A stretch of 64,000 nt of DNA from positions 1,051,001 through 1,115,000 of the forward strand of contig JACCIC010000096.1 of the NCBI GenBank assembly GCA_018907035.1. Reading direction: 5' to 3'. The position numbers were made by a program, and so were the translations under genes. Source of the stretch: Sycobia sp. Sy_11. Taxonomy: Eukaryota > Arthropoda > Insecta > Hymenoptera > Epichrysomallidae. The first letter of the stretch is position 1; every line of letters begins with the position of its first letter. Positions 11,356 through 22,136 of the stretch are shown in pieces. The notes below the pieces were generated by a model. It saw only the letters and a list, made by a program, of their open reading frames with translations. It was not told the DNA's origin and did no database searches.

Positions 11356-11451
11356 GTTCAAGCGAACTTTTATCTGATGGCTTGCGACCGAATCCCGGAA
11401 AATCGCTTAGCAGCGATCAATAAGGCGCACGAACTGCAGGACCGTACTTGA
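11356..11451 (+). CDS. Candidate terminal coding exon, 31 codons, unknown protein
   Basis: A very strong acceptor (CCCTTTTTTTATATCTGTCAG, 11335-11355) leads in phase 0 into VQANFYLMACDRIPENRLAA, then INKAHELQDRT and TGA. Codon choice is non-A+T-driven (GCG, GAC, CGC, CTG, CAG) in an A+T-rich setting, unlike neighbouring random frames. The peptide is helical and charged with no membrane segment. A weak donor near the end (GACC|GTACTT) leaves room for an internal exon. Upstream exons of the same gene were not identified. I do not recognise the family; this is one of the more exon-like pieces in the window. Confidence 0.45.
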   Translation, partial: VQANFYLMACDRIPENRLAAINKAHELQDRT

Positions 11452-11729
11452 AAATTTATACCCCTCTACTCCTCGGGGTTTATGCCGAAATGATTTATCA
11501 AAATGTACATACATCAGTATGAAGGCGAAATCCCGTAAAAAACGTCATTTTTCACAGCTACGATCGAATTAATTGTTATTTTACAATTTCGTTTACTGCG
11601 TACATTTTTCAATAACGAGAAATCGACGAGGCTCTCGAGACTATCAAAAAAATAAATTTTCAAACGCTACGCCAATCCTCGCGTCAATGCTTCGATTTAC
11701 AATGCTCTCGTTTTTCTCACATAAATTAA

Positions 11730-11732
<3 letters not shown>
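11452..11732. other. Short non-coding stretch, possible 3' UTR
   Basis: Follows the TGA at 11451. No AATAAA close by, apart from AAAATAAATT near 11651. Confidence 0.3.

Positions 11733-11783
<51 letters not shown>
11733..11783. repeat. (TA)n microsatellite
   Basis: About 25 AT units. Confidence 0.95.
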
Positions 11784-11785
<2 letters not shown>

Positions 11786-12058
11786 CAACTTTATTGACAG
11801 AGTAGCGGAAGAATTTGAATTTCTTAAAAATATATTTATCTGCGTTCCCAGGGACAGGGGGAGGGGTAGAGGAAGTCATACGCGCATACCCGACAAGAAT
11901 AATGATTCCTCTTCACGCAGGCGAGCTGGATTTCCTTGCTTTTGTACATCGTGGAAAAGGGAGGGGGGTTGAAGATTCGACTCTGACCTGCTTTCGCACG
12001 CGGACTCGCGGGCCGAATAAATTCATTCGGGAAAAGAGCGCTGCTCTAAGTTACATAT
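11784..12058. other. Mixed-composition non-coding stretch
   Basis: G-rich patches and an open frame that only exists because the following (CA)n array has no stops. Not called as coding. Confidence 0.4.
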
Positions 12059-12088
12059 ATATACACATACACACACATACACACACAC

Positions 12089-12135
<47 letters not shown>

Positions 12136-12166
12136 CACAGAGAGAGAGAGAGAGTTAGAGAGAGAT
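12059..12166. repeat. (CA)n-(GA)n compound microsatellite
   Basis: Imperfect CA array interrupted by CATA and CG, then a short GA run. Confidence 0.93.
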
Positions 12167-13026
12167 ACGTTTCTAAAGCACGAGTGTGCGAGTTTTGTGG
12201 AAGGCGCCGACCGCCGTTCCGTCCAGTTATTCGAGTTTCATTCTCTCAGCACTTATTGCGCAAGGCCCTTAGCGAGCAGGTCTGTGATGGTTTTTAATAA
12301 CTTTTTGCGGACAGATCTCGGGCAGGACGAGAGCTTTTGTATAACTTCGAAGCAATTTTTGCCTTCTTCCCCGCGCAATTCGTATTAGGCGCAATTTATA
12401 AAAATTAGCAGGGAAAAAAGGAATGTGTTACGCTGAACTCGAGTATTAGAATTTAATGCGAGATATCACTTTGGAAATTAACAGAGAACTCTACTTTTAC
12501 CGAATGTTTGGGAATAGATTAGTTTAATGAGAAACGCAAAAAGATACTGTAATTTGTATAAAGAAAAGTTTTGAATTAAACGACAGGCACCTTTTTAGTT
12601 GACCTTATTTATAATAATTTTTTAAATACGTAACAAAAAAACCGCAGAACTCTGAGCTTTTTATCAAAACTGAAGATCAAACCAAATACTTGTGACCCGT
12701 ATCTTGTATAAATAAAAACGTAAAAAAATCTCGCATGAAATGGACTTGAAAGCGAAATTACTAAGCCCAGCTTTCAATTTATAAGTTGATAAGCAGTCTC
12801 CCGGGACACGTGCTTTTAAGTAATTTCCTGTGTGAGGTCGTGAAAAAAAATGCATTAAACGGCAGGCATTATGCAACGGCTTTTCGTTATTAATATTTTG
12901 CTTGGACGCGCGAAAAAAAAAATTTCGCCACAAAGGTCGGCCTGCCTCCGATAATGGCTTAGCCATATAGCGCTTTAGATTATACATAAGCGGTAATGAA
13001 CATGCGCTGATTTATCGTTAAAACGC
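12167..13026. other. Non-coding stretch
   Basis: A 107-codon frame at 12664-12987 (- strand) is open but low in complexity of signals: no Kozak start and no acceptor. Nothing else seen. Confidence 0.4.
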
Positions 13027-13027
13027 C

Positions 13028-13086
<59 letters not shown>
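13027..13086. repeat. (CT)n microsatellite
   Basis: Nearly uninterrupted CT, with single CCC and AT breaks. Confidence 0.95.
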
Positions 13087-13673
13087 TTCATTACCAAATG
13101 TAAAATCTCTGCCAAAAGTTCCGTTTGAATTTTCTGCGAAGCAAAAAATCCTCAGTTGTACTTGAAACCTTATTATTGCTTATGAAGAGATTTACTGGCA
13201 TTTCTGGACCTATATTTCAGTGTATGAATAGTGGGTTGATATAATTGACATAACGATTGCTATATACGCTCCACCGCCATCTGTTTCTAATGGAACAGTA
13301 AATTTTTGCTGTGAAAGTCGATTACTTATCGCTTAGCGATACCATTTACGCCCGAGCTAAGTGGGCAAATAATAACTTGCACACCAGTGTCGAGCGATAT
13401 TTTACATTACGTGAACCGATAAAAAAAAATCAAGAAGTTATCATTCAATAACTGGGAGTGATACAAGATCAAATTTCCTCTCCGAACAAAAGCAAAAAGC
13501 TAGTTCTTTGCCGAACGCAATAATATAAAGAAATAAAAAGAAAACAAGAAAAAGGCGCCGTGCAACAACGGAGTATCATGGCGACTTGGTCGAAGTTCCC
13601 GTGCCGCGTGTCACTGCACTCCGTGGAAGCGCCGTATGTAGGGGACGTAGCAAGACTGCGCGCCATGTCGTGT
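13087..13673. other. Non-coding stretch
   Basis: A G+C-rich patch at 13555-13670 precedes the promoter-like motif at 13674. No gene called. Confidence 0.4.
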
Positions 13674-13706
13674 TATATATATATATGAGCCGTACGTACG
13701 ACAGTG
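13674..13706 (+). promoter_or_regulatory. Core promoter-like motif: TATATA plus initiator-like ACAGT
   Basis: A TATATATATATAT run starts about 29 bp upstream of ACAGTG (13701-13706), close to the usual TATA-to-initiator spacing in insects. Flanks are G+C-rich. No ORF follows closely, and TA runs are frequent here, so this may be chance. Confidence 0.18.
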
Positions 13707-13948
13707 CGAGCACGATTCGTTTAATAATTAAGGGAAGGGGGCGTTAGCTGGTGCTAGTTAGGTATCGTCTCTATTGTCCGGAGACCGGGACCATCGATCA
13801 ATACCAAACCAATGCGCATTTATGCATTTATGAGCTATGAGGTCCCGATCTTGCAAACAAAAGATGCTTTTATTTACGCATAATTACTAATACGTAAATT
13901 TTTTCCAGATCTAATGTACATTAATTCAAATAAACGATCAGTATATTT

Positions 13949-13960
13949 ATATACACACAC

Positions 13961-14006
<46 letters not shown>

Positions 14007-14042
14007 GTATATATATATATATATATATATACGTATATATAT
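13949..14042. repeat. Interrupted (TA)n array with CGTA breaks
   Basis: TA runs separated by two CGTA interruptions and led by ACACACACATATGTGT, which has dyad symmetry. Confidence 0.93.
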
Positions 14043-14459
14043 TAAATAGTTTGAAAAATAATTGAACAATTGTATGACTTCTCAATATTTTCTTAAGCTA
14101 TATAGTTGGAAAAATTTCATTTCGACGCCTAACTGAGTTTTCGAAGAGGTTAAAATATATAATTCAATTGAATACATAACTTAAGTTCTTGTTAATTTAT
14201 ACATAAACACAAAAAAAACAGAACATTTTCTTACCTAGCTCATTTTATATTGCCATTGCTTCCAAATTTGTTTTTCATTTACAATTAGTATACGAAACAA
14301 ATAATTTAAGAACCTAGCTTGGTAATTAATTTTTTTATGTTATCAATATATATTTTACAATTGATTTTTTTTAATATATAAAAGCATTTGTATATAAAAA
14401 TAACTTCTGAACGACCTGGAAGCAGGGGGCCGTCAGTCACAACGAGATTACCCCATCGG

Positions 14460-14461
<2 letters not shown>
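14043..14461. other. A+T-rich non-coding stretch
   Basis: Nothing seen beyond a small G+C patch at 14410-14460. Confidence 0.45.

Positions 14462-14528
<67 letters not shown>
14462..14528. repeat. (TA)n microsatellite
   Basis: About 33 TA units, then CATA/CATACA degeneration to 14560 and a short alternating CG tract. Confidence 0.95.
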
Positions 14529-14533
<5 letters not shown>

Positions 14534-14766
14534 CTATATACACATTCATACATACATACGTGCGCGCAAGCGCGCGCGTGCTAGTGTGTGGAGTCTCCAC
14601 CATGCCTGATCTCTCCCGACTGACGTTCGTTTCTTCCACAACTTCTCGAATCGAGCCAGACGGTTAAGGGGAAAGAAATTGACAGAATTGGTTTTCTTCG
14701 CGATTGGCTCGTTCTCACGTGTGTGTCATTACAGCGCGGTTGGTGGACTCAGTCGATCCCGAGAAA

Positions 14767-14769
<3 letters not shown>

Positions 14770-14818
<49 letters not shown>

Positions 14819-14829
14819 TGTATATACAT
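14770..14829. repeat. (TA)n microsatellite with GTATAT tail
   Basis: About 25 AT units plus a degenerate tail. Confidence 0.94.
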
Positions 14830-15378
14830 ATAGTGATTATAGCACTTTTTCTCCTTCGTGCCGCGCTTTCCAACATCTCTCGGGAAGTTAGTAAGACGCT
14901 TCGAGGATTTCATTCGTTGCGGCTGGAAATTGGATTATCGGGTTATATCTATAGTATAACGGGATTGCATTTTAAGAGCTCTCGCGTTGGTAGTGGCAGC
15001 TCACCATACGCGCATCCAAAATTCATTTGGGCTCGCGCACCGAGCACAAAGTGAGATAGATCGAGGGATGCATTTATTTAACACCATGACTCTAAGACCG
15101 TATGGCGTAACAGAAATAATATTATGAAATAGATCAGTAAAATGATTTATAACAGATTAATAGCGAAAAAACATACATAAAGCATTATTTACGAATAATG
15201 TCATTTTTTATGCATACCTCATAGGTAGAGCATTTGGTCGACGCATTTTGTTTCACATACAAATAATATTTAACGAAATTTCATCCAATCCCAGTTGAAT
15301 TTTACAAATAATCAATTTTTGACACACAAGTACGTATTTTGTTTTATTTTTTGAACTGGTACATTCTAAGAGTCTCAT

Positions 15379-15383
<5 letters not shown>
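14830..15383. other. Non-coding stretch
   Basis: No exon or promoter signal of quality. Confidence 0.45.

Positions 15384-15426
<43 letters not shown>
15384..15426. repeat. (GA)n microsatellite
   Basis: About 21 AG units. Confidence 0.95.
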
Positions 15427-15427
<1 letters not shown>

Positions 15428-15510
15428 AATCGCATGGGTAATGAAAGTTTGTATTATTGCAACTTTTTGTTGTGGCTAAAAAATTTCTTTATCGTATCCG
15501 TCGCGTCGAG

Positions 15511-15529
15511 CGTTGCCAACGTGGCAACG
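15511..15529. promoter_or_regulatory. Inverted repeat resembling an RFX (X-box) site
   Basis: CGTTGCCA, spacer ACG, TGGCAACG: perfect 8-bp arms. The half-sites GTTGCC and GGCAAC match the RFX-family X-box (GTTGCC..GGCAAC), which normally has a 1-3 nt spacer between these hexamers; here five bases separate them. A CpG-rich neighbourhood (15500-15720) fits a regulatory site, but the binding call is an inference. Confidence 0.35.
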
Positions 15530-16729
15530 GGTAAGCGATGATTTGAGAAATCGCTGATATCTGAGAAACGTCGAATTGCGATGTGTCCCATAATATCCAT
15601 AATTTAGCGATGCCGCAAGGTCGATCCGAAAGCGCAGAAGCAATTTCTGCGGGTAAACGCAAGGGTAACGAGGGGCGGAACGATTGTAAAGGGAGGATAT
15701 ATAGTTACGTCGCTGGCAAATGCGCCAAATTTCGACTGTATATATGTTATAAATTCAAACGGTAGAGTTAAAATTAAAGTACATGAAATGTACTTATTTA
15801 TGTATATATCTATATATACAATTTTCAATTACTATATAACCCATGGCGTGTGCTGTACTGGCGAATGGAAAATTGCTCGTACAGAAATTTACCAATAAGA
15901 TTTTCGTTGTACGGGCTGTTCCAATTTTGCCAATCTTTCAAAAAGTCCAAGAGACTGTCAGATTAAGAGTGTCTCCATTGTGAGGCAAAGATGTTGCTAA
16001 GACATCGCTGGGCCGAGGTCTATTATTTTAACAGAAACGAACCCAATTTTTTGTTTGTCGAAGATTTGTTTTTTCTACGCTTCAGAATACATTCAGATAC
16101 GAGTTTCATTTTGTTTAACGTCCGCCTTCAGTACCATTTTTGTCTTCTCCTCTTCTTTCTGATTTTCTTTTTGCTTATAGTTTATTTACTACCTTAAAAG
16201 GGCATTTTTAGAACCAGGAGCTCGAAATTGGATCAGTTATTTAGATAACTCTTTTAATTTCCTTAAAGATTAGCTTCTTGAGTTTTTCTCTTGTCCGGCT
16301 TGGTATTTGAGATATTCCAGTCCTTAGGCTAAAATGGTTATATAAGCCTTGTATATAAGCACCAAGGCGAATAATTCCGTTTTATTGCAGAAATATATGG
16401 AAAGCACTATTAAGTTAATTTATTCCGTCAGTATTGTAAGCGTAACTTTTCTCGTTGAACACCGGTGACCCCGTTAGGTTACTGCACACGGTTTTATTCG
16501 TTTAAATATTCGATCGAGCTGAAAACCACCAACGGGACATTTATGAATTGTGAAATGTCTAGGATTAAAATAATCGAAATATTTTCAATCCCTACGTACA
16601 TCATCTACTTGCGTTTGAATTAAATTCACTTATTTTACGTAATCACGTAAGGCTCGCCGACCAACGGCATGATCGGCGCTCACGCGAGGGGAAATGAACA
16701 TATAGCCTTTACAGAGGAAAAAGGTAGAA

Positions 16730-16731
<2 letters not shown>
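15530..16731. other. Non-coding stretch
   Basis: Short open frames at 15583-15828 lie on opposite strands over the same DNA and have no further support. Otherwise A+T-rich. Confidence 0.42.

Positions 16732-16773
<42 letters not shown>
16732..16773. repeat. (TA)n microsatellite
   Basis: About 21 TA units. Confidence 0.95.
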
Positions 16774-16775
<2 letters not shown>

Positions 16776-17329
16776 TGAAACTAGGCATGCGCGAACGAAG
16801 CGCCAAGAGCCGCACGACATGCGCTTCTTAAAGACCGTTTAATGTGACCTAATTGCTGGGCTGCACTCGAAATGTGCATTCGCTGCTATGCCGTTGATAT
16901 ACGTATGTATACGGACTCGATGATTTTAAAACCGGATTATAACACTGCCTGTCCACATGTCGAATCGACAATTCCATAATTTACCCTTTCGATCAATTAA
17001 AAATTAATTGAAATGCCGCTATCGCTCTCGCCGAGATTCCCATTACGTCATTCCGTCGAATGAAATCCTCATAAATAGTTGAATTTATGTGGGGAGGGGT
17101 TGGGAGCCTGAAATCCACGCGTAAATTTTTTCCCTGGCGCTGCTTGACAAATTGGAGAAATCGAGAAAATCGATCGTACACACACACGCGCACACACACA
17201 CACATATATATAACGCGAGTTACTCTGATTTTTCAAGCCTATGACGGATTTATTGTCAGACCAGATGTAATAAAGTAGGGCAAATCTGACGTTCTGTGAA
17301 TCGCCCCTTTTGTCCACTATATTTCTTCC
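16774..17329. other. Non-coding stretch
   Basis: Contains a short CA/TA run at 17176-17212. No gene called. Confidence 0.42.
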
Positions 17330-17722
17330 TTGATGCTTCATTACCCTGGCCTATCGCTTGCGGGTCATCCAATCTGCTACTCTCTCTCTTTTCTGAATCC
17401 CAGATTCAGGACCGTGATAATAATGTCCTTAGGAGCACGGTTGAAAGAATTCTGGATTTGCTTTTTGTCGATTTATCACCTCTTGTTTCCTTCTCTCTTC
17501 GCTTTCACTCGTGTGCATTTTTCGGATTCCCTGGCTTTATCGGAGCCTAGCCAGCTTCTGTTTCATTCACAGACGAGATATCTCGCTGTGTCGGTAGAAA
17601 TTACCGTTTCGAAAATTACAATTATTATTATGCGGTCAGAGATACCGAGAAGCTCGATAATTCCCACTCGTAGTTATAACTATTTAAATTATATGGTAAT
17701 TGGAGTGCAGAATATTCGTTAG
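17330..17722 (+). CDS. Candidate ORF or exon region, 130 codons, unknown
   Basis: One of the longer non-repetitive frames in A+T-rich DNA. An acceptor (TCTCTCTTTTCTGAATCCCAG, ending near 17404) lies inside it. After that acceptor the phase-0 frame reads IQDRDNNVLRSTVERILDLL and continues to a stop at about 17550, while the long frame continues to 17722. The two frames overlap, so at most one is coding. No family recognised; I see no donor that settles it. Confidence 0.2.
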   Translation: MMLHYPGLSLAGHPICYSLSFLNPRFRTVIIMSLGARLKEFWICFLSIYHLLFPSLFAFTRVHFSDSLALSEPSQLLFHSQTRYLAVSVEITVSKITIIIMRSEIPRSSIIPTRSYNYLNYMVIGVQNIR

Positions 17723-17901
17723 TCTTCAATAAAGTATTTTTTTTACTTATTTCTAAAAGAGAATGCGTTAGCCCAGCAAAATTAATATTTTCACTTTTTA
17801 ATAGAGCAATTGTCTTTTCTATATTCAATGTTATATTACACTTCATAAAAACATACTTATTGAGATCAGAGTACTACGATTTTTAACTATTCAAAAATTT
17901 G

Positions 17902-18034
17902 TTTTTCAATATTCAAAATATATAAAGATTCTACAAACAAAGATAAAATAATTTGAAAAAAAATTTGAAAATTTTTTTTTTCAATATTCAAAATATATAA
18001 TGATTCTACAAACAAAGATAAAATAATATGAAAA
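17902..18034. repeat. Two-copy tandem duplication, 75-bp period
   Basis: About 58 bp beginning TTTTTCAATATTCAAAATAT at 17902 recurs at 17977 with only two or three differences. The rest of the period is an A/T-rich spacer. This is a recent local duplication. Confidence 0.85.
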
Positions 18035-18612
18035 ATAAGTAAACTTTGCTAAAATTTACAAATATATGCAATATTATATATATGTATTCATTTGGCAAGA
18101 ATTTTCAATTTCGGATAAAGAAAGTCAGATCTTAAGATTCTAAGTTTGTAAACGACGGTTTCATTTGTAAGTTTATATGTCAAAAATAGGAAATCATTAT
18201 TTTTAAGTAATTTAAAGTTATATTAAATACAGGAATTATAGCCAATGCTCATAAAACTCGTTTATTCTAAATTTCAATTCACGGTACGTCACAAGAGACA
18301 AACACGTTAGATTAAGAGGACTTTTTTAACTTTCAAAAAGGATATAGCGAACAAAATATATTTTTATCAAAATAACTCAACAACCTGATTTAGCGCGTGA
18401 AAATTGTTCGTAAATTTTCAACCGTTATGTAATACGTTAATAAAATTAGTCAATAAAAGATTCGATTATAATAGTTTATCATTTACGTGCTGTATAGATA
18501 ATCAGTTCGACGATGCCGATTAACTATAGGAACTTTCTTTACGTTTTATTTAAACTTCCATATATACTTAATTCGAGTATGCATTCAACATTATTGTATT
18601 TATTAATTATAG
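18035..18612. other. A+T-rich non-coding stretch
   Basis: Nothing seen; would be intron if the exon at 18613 is real. Confidence 0.45.
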
Positions 18613-18849
18613 GTTTCTATCGCAAATGCTATACATTCATTGTACTACCGTAGCTCTACATAATGGCTTATCTTATACCTCCACTATTCCTGCGTATTAT
18701 GACCTAGATTTTATAATTCGCGCTCTTTCAACACGCGTTATTGTTGTTAATGAAATGCATAGATTTTTTCAATTCATGATTATAGGTATGCGCTTTTTGT
18801 TGATTTTGACAATAACTAGTTATGTACGGCAGTTGATAAAGCATGCCAG
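18613..18849 (+). CDS. Candidate internal exon with both splice sites, 79 codons, membrane-like
   Basis: It is bounded by an acceptor (TATTAATTATAG, weak pyrimidine tract) and a strong donor (GCCAG|GTACGT at 18850). The 237-nt length is a multiple of three, one reading frame is open throughout, and the intron phases match (one base in front, two at the end). The peptide includes LDFIIRALSTRVIVVNEMHR followed by a hydrophobic stretch (FMIIGMRFLLILTITSYV) and a basic end, as in a multi-pass receptor or channel. No family recognised. The match of phase, length and donor is the argument; the acceptor is the weak point. Confidence 0.35.
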
Positions 18850-19273
18850 GTACGTTAGAAAAAAAAGTAGTTCACCGTACCAATGAAAGAATAATTGTCC
18901 CGATGGAAATATACCACCATCGAGGATTACTCTTTTTCCAACCACTCTTTTTTACCTACACACGCTTTGTAAAACTACGCGCCTCGCTCTATAATCTTTT
19001 GAACGAGGAGCGCGCAGTTTTTCCATATTTCCCTATCTTTCTTCACTCCCACCCACTTCGAGACAAGAGATTGCAATTTGCAATTTTCATAAGACGCGCG
19101 AAACTCATCAAAGCTCGCTCGCTGCCGCCCCCTGCACCGAGCCTCTCTGTCGCACCTTTGGGACCACCGTCGCACGACTGGCAAAGGGCCGTCGGCCTAC
19201 TTACAACGCGCGGCCGCCTCTCGGCTGGCTCTCGTTCGCCGTCGCGTCCCCGCCGCGGCTCGCCTTTTCAAAG
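18850..19273. promoter_or_regulatory. CpG-rich island (left part)
   Basis: From about 18960 the sequence becomes C+G- and CpG-rich and leads into the small ORF at 19274 and the (GA)n array. Long frames here on both strands are compositional. A promoter or 5' UTR is likely but not proved. Confidence 0.28.
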
Positions 19274-19417
19274 ATGCACGCAGTCCGCGTGCCCCTGCGA
19301 CCTTCCTCCCTAGAACGATACTCCACCGAGGCCACTCCAATTGGGGGAAAAGAACGGAGCGCCGACCAATGCATTGTTATACCGCCGGCGCTGTCCTCGA
19401 CATCGTCTCTAAGTTAA
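19274..19417 (+). CDS. Candidate small ORF, 47 aa, unknown
   Basis: ATG in acceptable context (AAAGATGC) to TAA, in the CpG-rich island. Begins MHAVRVPLRPSSLERYSTEA and ends in a Ser/Thr-rich tail, with one Cys and no membrane segment. It sits just before a (GA)n array. Small ORFs in G+C-rich DNA arise easily; an upstream ORF in a 5' UTR is an alternative. Confidence 0.25.
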   Translation: MHAVRVPLRPSSLERYSTEATPIGGKERSADQCIVIPPALSSTSSLS

Positions 19418-19431
19418 TTAGTCGACGTGGT

Positions 19432-19510
19432 GAGAGAGAGAGAGAGAGAGAGAGGAGAGGGAAGGAAAGAGAGAGAGTGAGAGAGAGGGAGAGAGAAAGA
19501 AAGAGAGAGA

Positions 19511-19552
<42 letters not shown>
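19432..19552. repeat. Imperfect (GA)n array
   Basis: About 120 bp of GA with GGGA and AAAG interruptions, flanking a CpG island. Confidence 0.95.
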
Positions 19553-19554
<2 letters not shown>

Positions 19555-19752
19555 AGCATCGAAGGCGGAAAGGTGTGTGCACATTGGCGGGAGAGGTGGG
19601 GTCGTCGACGACAACGAGTAAACGCCGAGGGTGTAAGGTCGGAGGTGCTTGACGGAAGGATAGACTGAAATTTGTTCTGGCGGATGATTGGGTTGACATA
19701 CAGAATGTACGAGCGAGAAGGGAGATGCGAAGATTTTATTGGTCAAAATCAT

Positions 19753-19758
19753 ACATAT

Positions 19759-19814
<56 letters not shown>
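19753..19814. repeat. (TA)n array with TATC interruptions
   Basis: A TATC-type start grades into pure TA. Confidence 0.94.
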
Positions 19815-19816
<2 letters not shown>

Positions 19817-20485
19817 TACATCATACATGTAGTTAGAAAATGTGGGTAGTTGGTTTTAAGAAGGCGAATCTTCTAATCTCTAATTATTGCATCGTAATTA
19901 CATGAATGAATATTCAATTTTTCATTACTCTTAATATATTAGGTATAAAAACGTGAGTCATAGATTATTTTTGGAAATAAATAAGCTATGTGCGATTTCG
20001 CGTTATGACCTACATTTACTGTAGTTCAACAAATTATGTAAATAGTTTGAATTACCCTTTATAAGAACGTTTGAATAATTTAACGTTGTAAGGACATAAT
20101 TTATTATGTTCAAATGTTTTAATACGCGAATGCTTATAGTGAATAAAAATATGAAAAATATGGAAATATTTATCTGAATTTCACATCAATCGTCGTAATT
20201 TAACCTTGATTTTTCAACACGATAATTTATCACGCAATTTCTGTAAGAATTAAAGGTCATTTCTCCTTTATACGAAACAAGAGGAAAGAAAAATTTTAAA
20301 ATCTTTTATCCCGGTAAAATATTAGAGTGTTTTATTTTATACACGTCTCGAGACAAATAAGCTCCGCCTATTCCGTCAAGATGACTAAGTGATACAAGTT
20401 TACTATATGTACGTTAAACATCCATTTAAATCGTTACAATGAGACTCTTTTTTTATCATTATTAAATCATGACATATACTTACCC
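19815..20485. other. A+T-rich non-coding stretch
   Basis: Nothing seen. Confidence 0.5.
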
Positions 20486-20635
20486 TGGTTCATACTACAA
20501 TTTGAAAATTCAGTAAAAACAGGAAGTGTATATAACAATACTCTTATAATTTTTAAAATATCATGAAAAACCTTTTGTTGTATTGTTCTTTACACTTTTT
20601 GTTTTTACTGAATTTTTAAATCTTAGTAAGAACCA
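20486..20635. repeat. 150-bp hairpin with 56-bp imperfect inverted arms
   Basis: The left arm 20486-20541 (starting TGGTTCATACTACAATTTG) pairs with the reverse complement of 20580-20635 (starting TGGTTCTTACTAAGATTTA). I count 8 mismatches in 56 and no gaps. The loop is 38 nt. No target-site duplication is visible at the ends. It fits a miniature inverted-repeat element (MITE) that has started to diverge, or a long precursor hairpin of miRNA/endo-siRNA type. No transposase. Confidence 0.88.
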
Positions 20636-21457
20636 TTGGCCTCTCATCAGAAAAGTTACATATTTTTTTTAAAGTTAAATTTATTTGTAACAGTTATGTA
20701 ATGTTAACAGCAATTTTTGAAGATAAGCTAGAGTAATAACTGTTCTGGCTGGCTCGTTGCTGTTGGGAATAAAGTAAATAAAAAATAGACTTTGTTCATA
20801 GTACAGTAATTAAGAGGTTACAAGTAAAATGTTTACTTGTTTTTTGCTCGTATAAAAGCAATAAAATATTATATTCAAATTATGTATCTTATTAATAGTC
20901 ATATGCATATGCATCTTTGCTAAATTGAATAAATATTTTTGGATTCGTAATGGACTATTTTATTTAACAATTCATTTTTAATTTCCAAAACATTATTTTT
21001 AATTTAAGAAGAAAATATCTTTCTTAATTCGTACGCTTTTAATTTGGTATTAGTAATTATTATTAAATGTATAACACCGAAGCTATGGTTATTAATTTTA
21101 TTAGCAACGATAAATGAAAAATAAATATACTAATTATAATTAAATTAGTATTCGTCAAAATAGTAGTATATTTTTAAATATATGAAATTTATAATCTATA
21201 AAATGAACCAAATAGATTAGTAACTTGGGAATGAAAGTTTGTCTTTTTGAAAAAAAAAATGAAATCATAAATGTTAAAATGTAATCGAAATATTTTTCAA
21301 GCAAGCCGAGATATTATTATTATATTGATCGGATATGCAAATAATAGAAATTAGAATAGAATAGAAATATAAAAAGATAAAAAACAAACGTATCTTATTT
21401 AGTAAGTAAAATTATCTTTTGCTTTAAAGTTCCTCAGGTTTCTTCTTGTCAACTTAC
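20636..21457. other. A+T-rich non-coding stretch
   Basis: Nothing seen. Confidence 0.5.
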
Positions 21458-21598
21458 TTAAAGAGAAAGCAGCAAATAAACGGGAGTCCATTCTAAAGGG
21501 AGGTCAAGTGAGAATTGGGAGGAAACGCGAGCTCGCCGCTCGCCATTGACATCGGGCCGGAGGTCGTGCCTGCGCGTCCATCTTTTCCATTCAACCAT
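21458..21598 (-). CDS. Candidate small ORF, 46 aa, unknown
   Basis: ATG in good context (CACAAAATGG) to TAA on the - strand. The protein begins MVEWKRWTRRHDLRPDVNGE, is basic and Trp-containing in its first half, and ends in a short hydrophobic tail (PVYLLLSL). The coding part coincides with a sharp G+C-rich patch (21480-21600) in A+T-rich DNA. It may be a first exon or a small gene; no donor of quality was found inside it. A YY1-like CCATCTTT lies on the + strand in the same patch. Confidence 0.27.
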   Translation of the reverse strand: MVEWKRWTRRHDLRPDVNGERRARVSSQFSLDLPLEWTPVYLLLSL

Positions 21599-22136
21599 TT
21601 TGTGAAAATATGTACTCGTCAAATTAGCCTTTCTCAAGAGTAATAATTATTCGCGACAAATGCGCTCGCGTGCGCGCCTGTAGCGAAATAGTCAGTGACA
21701 AACGATTATATGCAGTGTCGAGAGAAGGCAAAAAAAGAAAAAATTAAATAGGAAAATAAGTGGGAACTATTTTTTTTTTCTAATTTACGAGTAGTAAGGG
21801 GGCAAAACATAGACGTAACAGTTGCACTTGTATTTGAGTTGTCGCGCGATTGTGCCGCTTTTCTGATAGATCGTGAAATCGAAAATCCATGAATGTATAA
21901 AAATCCCTATAAAGTTAACACCGCTCTCTAATGTAATACGGCGTATATCAGTTGCCTTTGTAAAAGCTCATCCTGAACTTAATCTTGTACAAGAGCCAAT
22001 TATGCAGATTTCTAGCCGTGGCAAACGTGTCCATAGTATATAGCCACGCGTCTTATACGACCAGCTTACATAAGCACACACACGCGCGCGCGTACATGTG
22101 CAAGCATACACTCGATAATGGAGAGCATGGGCATCG
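21599..22136. other. Non-coding stretch
   Basis: An alternating CA/CG tract lies at 22076-22093. No gene called. Confidence 0.4.

Noticed and set aside
12000..12297. 160-codon frame through the (CA)n array
   Set aside because: Its length depends on the stop-free CA repeat; the rest has no start or splice support.
19377..19824. Long frames encoding Ser-Leu or Arg-Glu repeats
   Set aside because: They translate the (GA)n/(CT)n array and have no other coding content.
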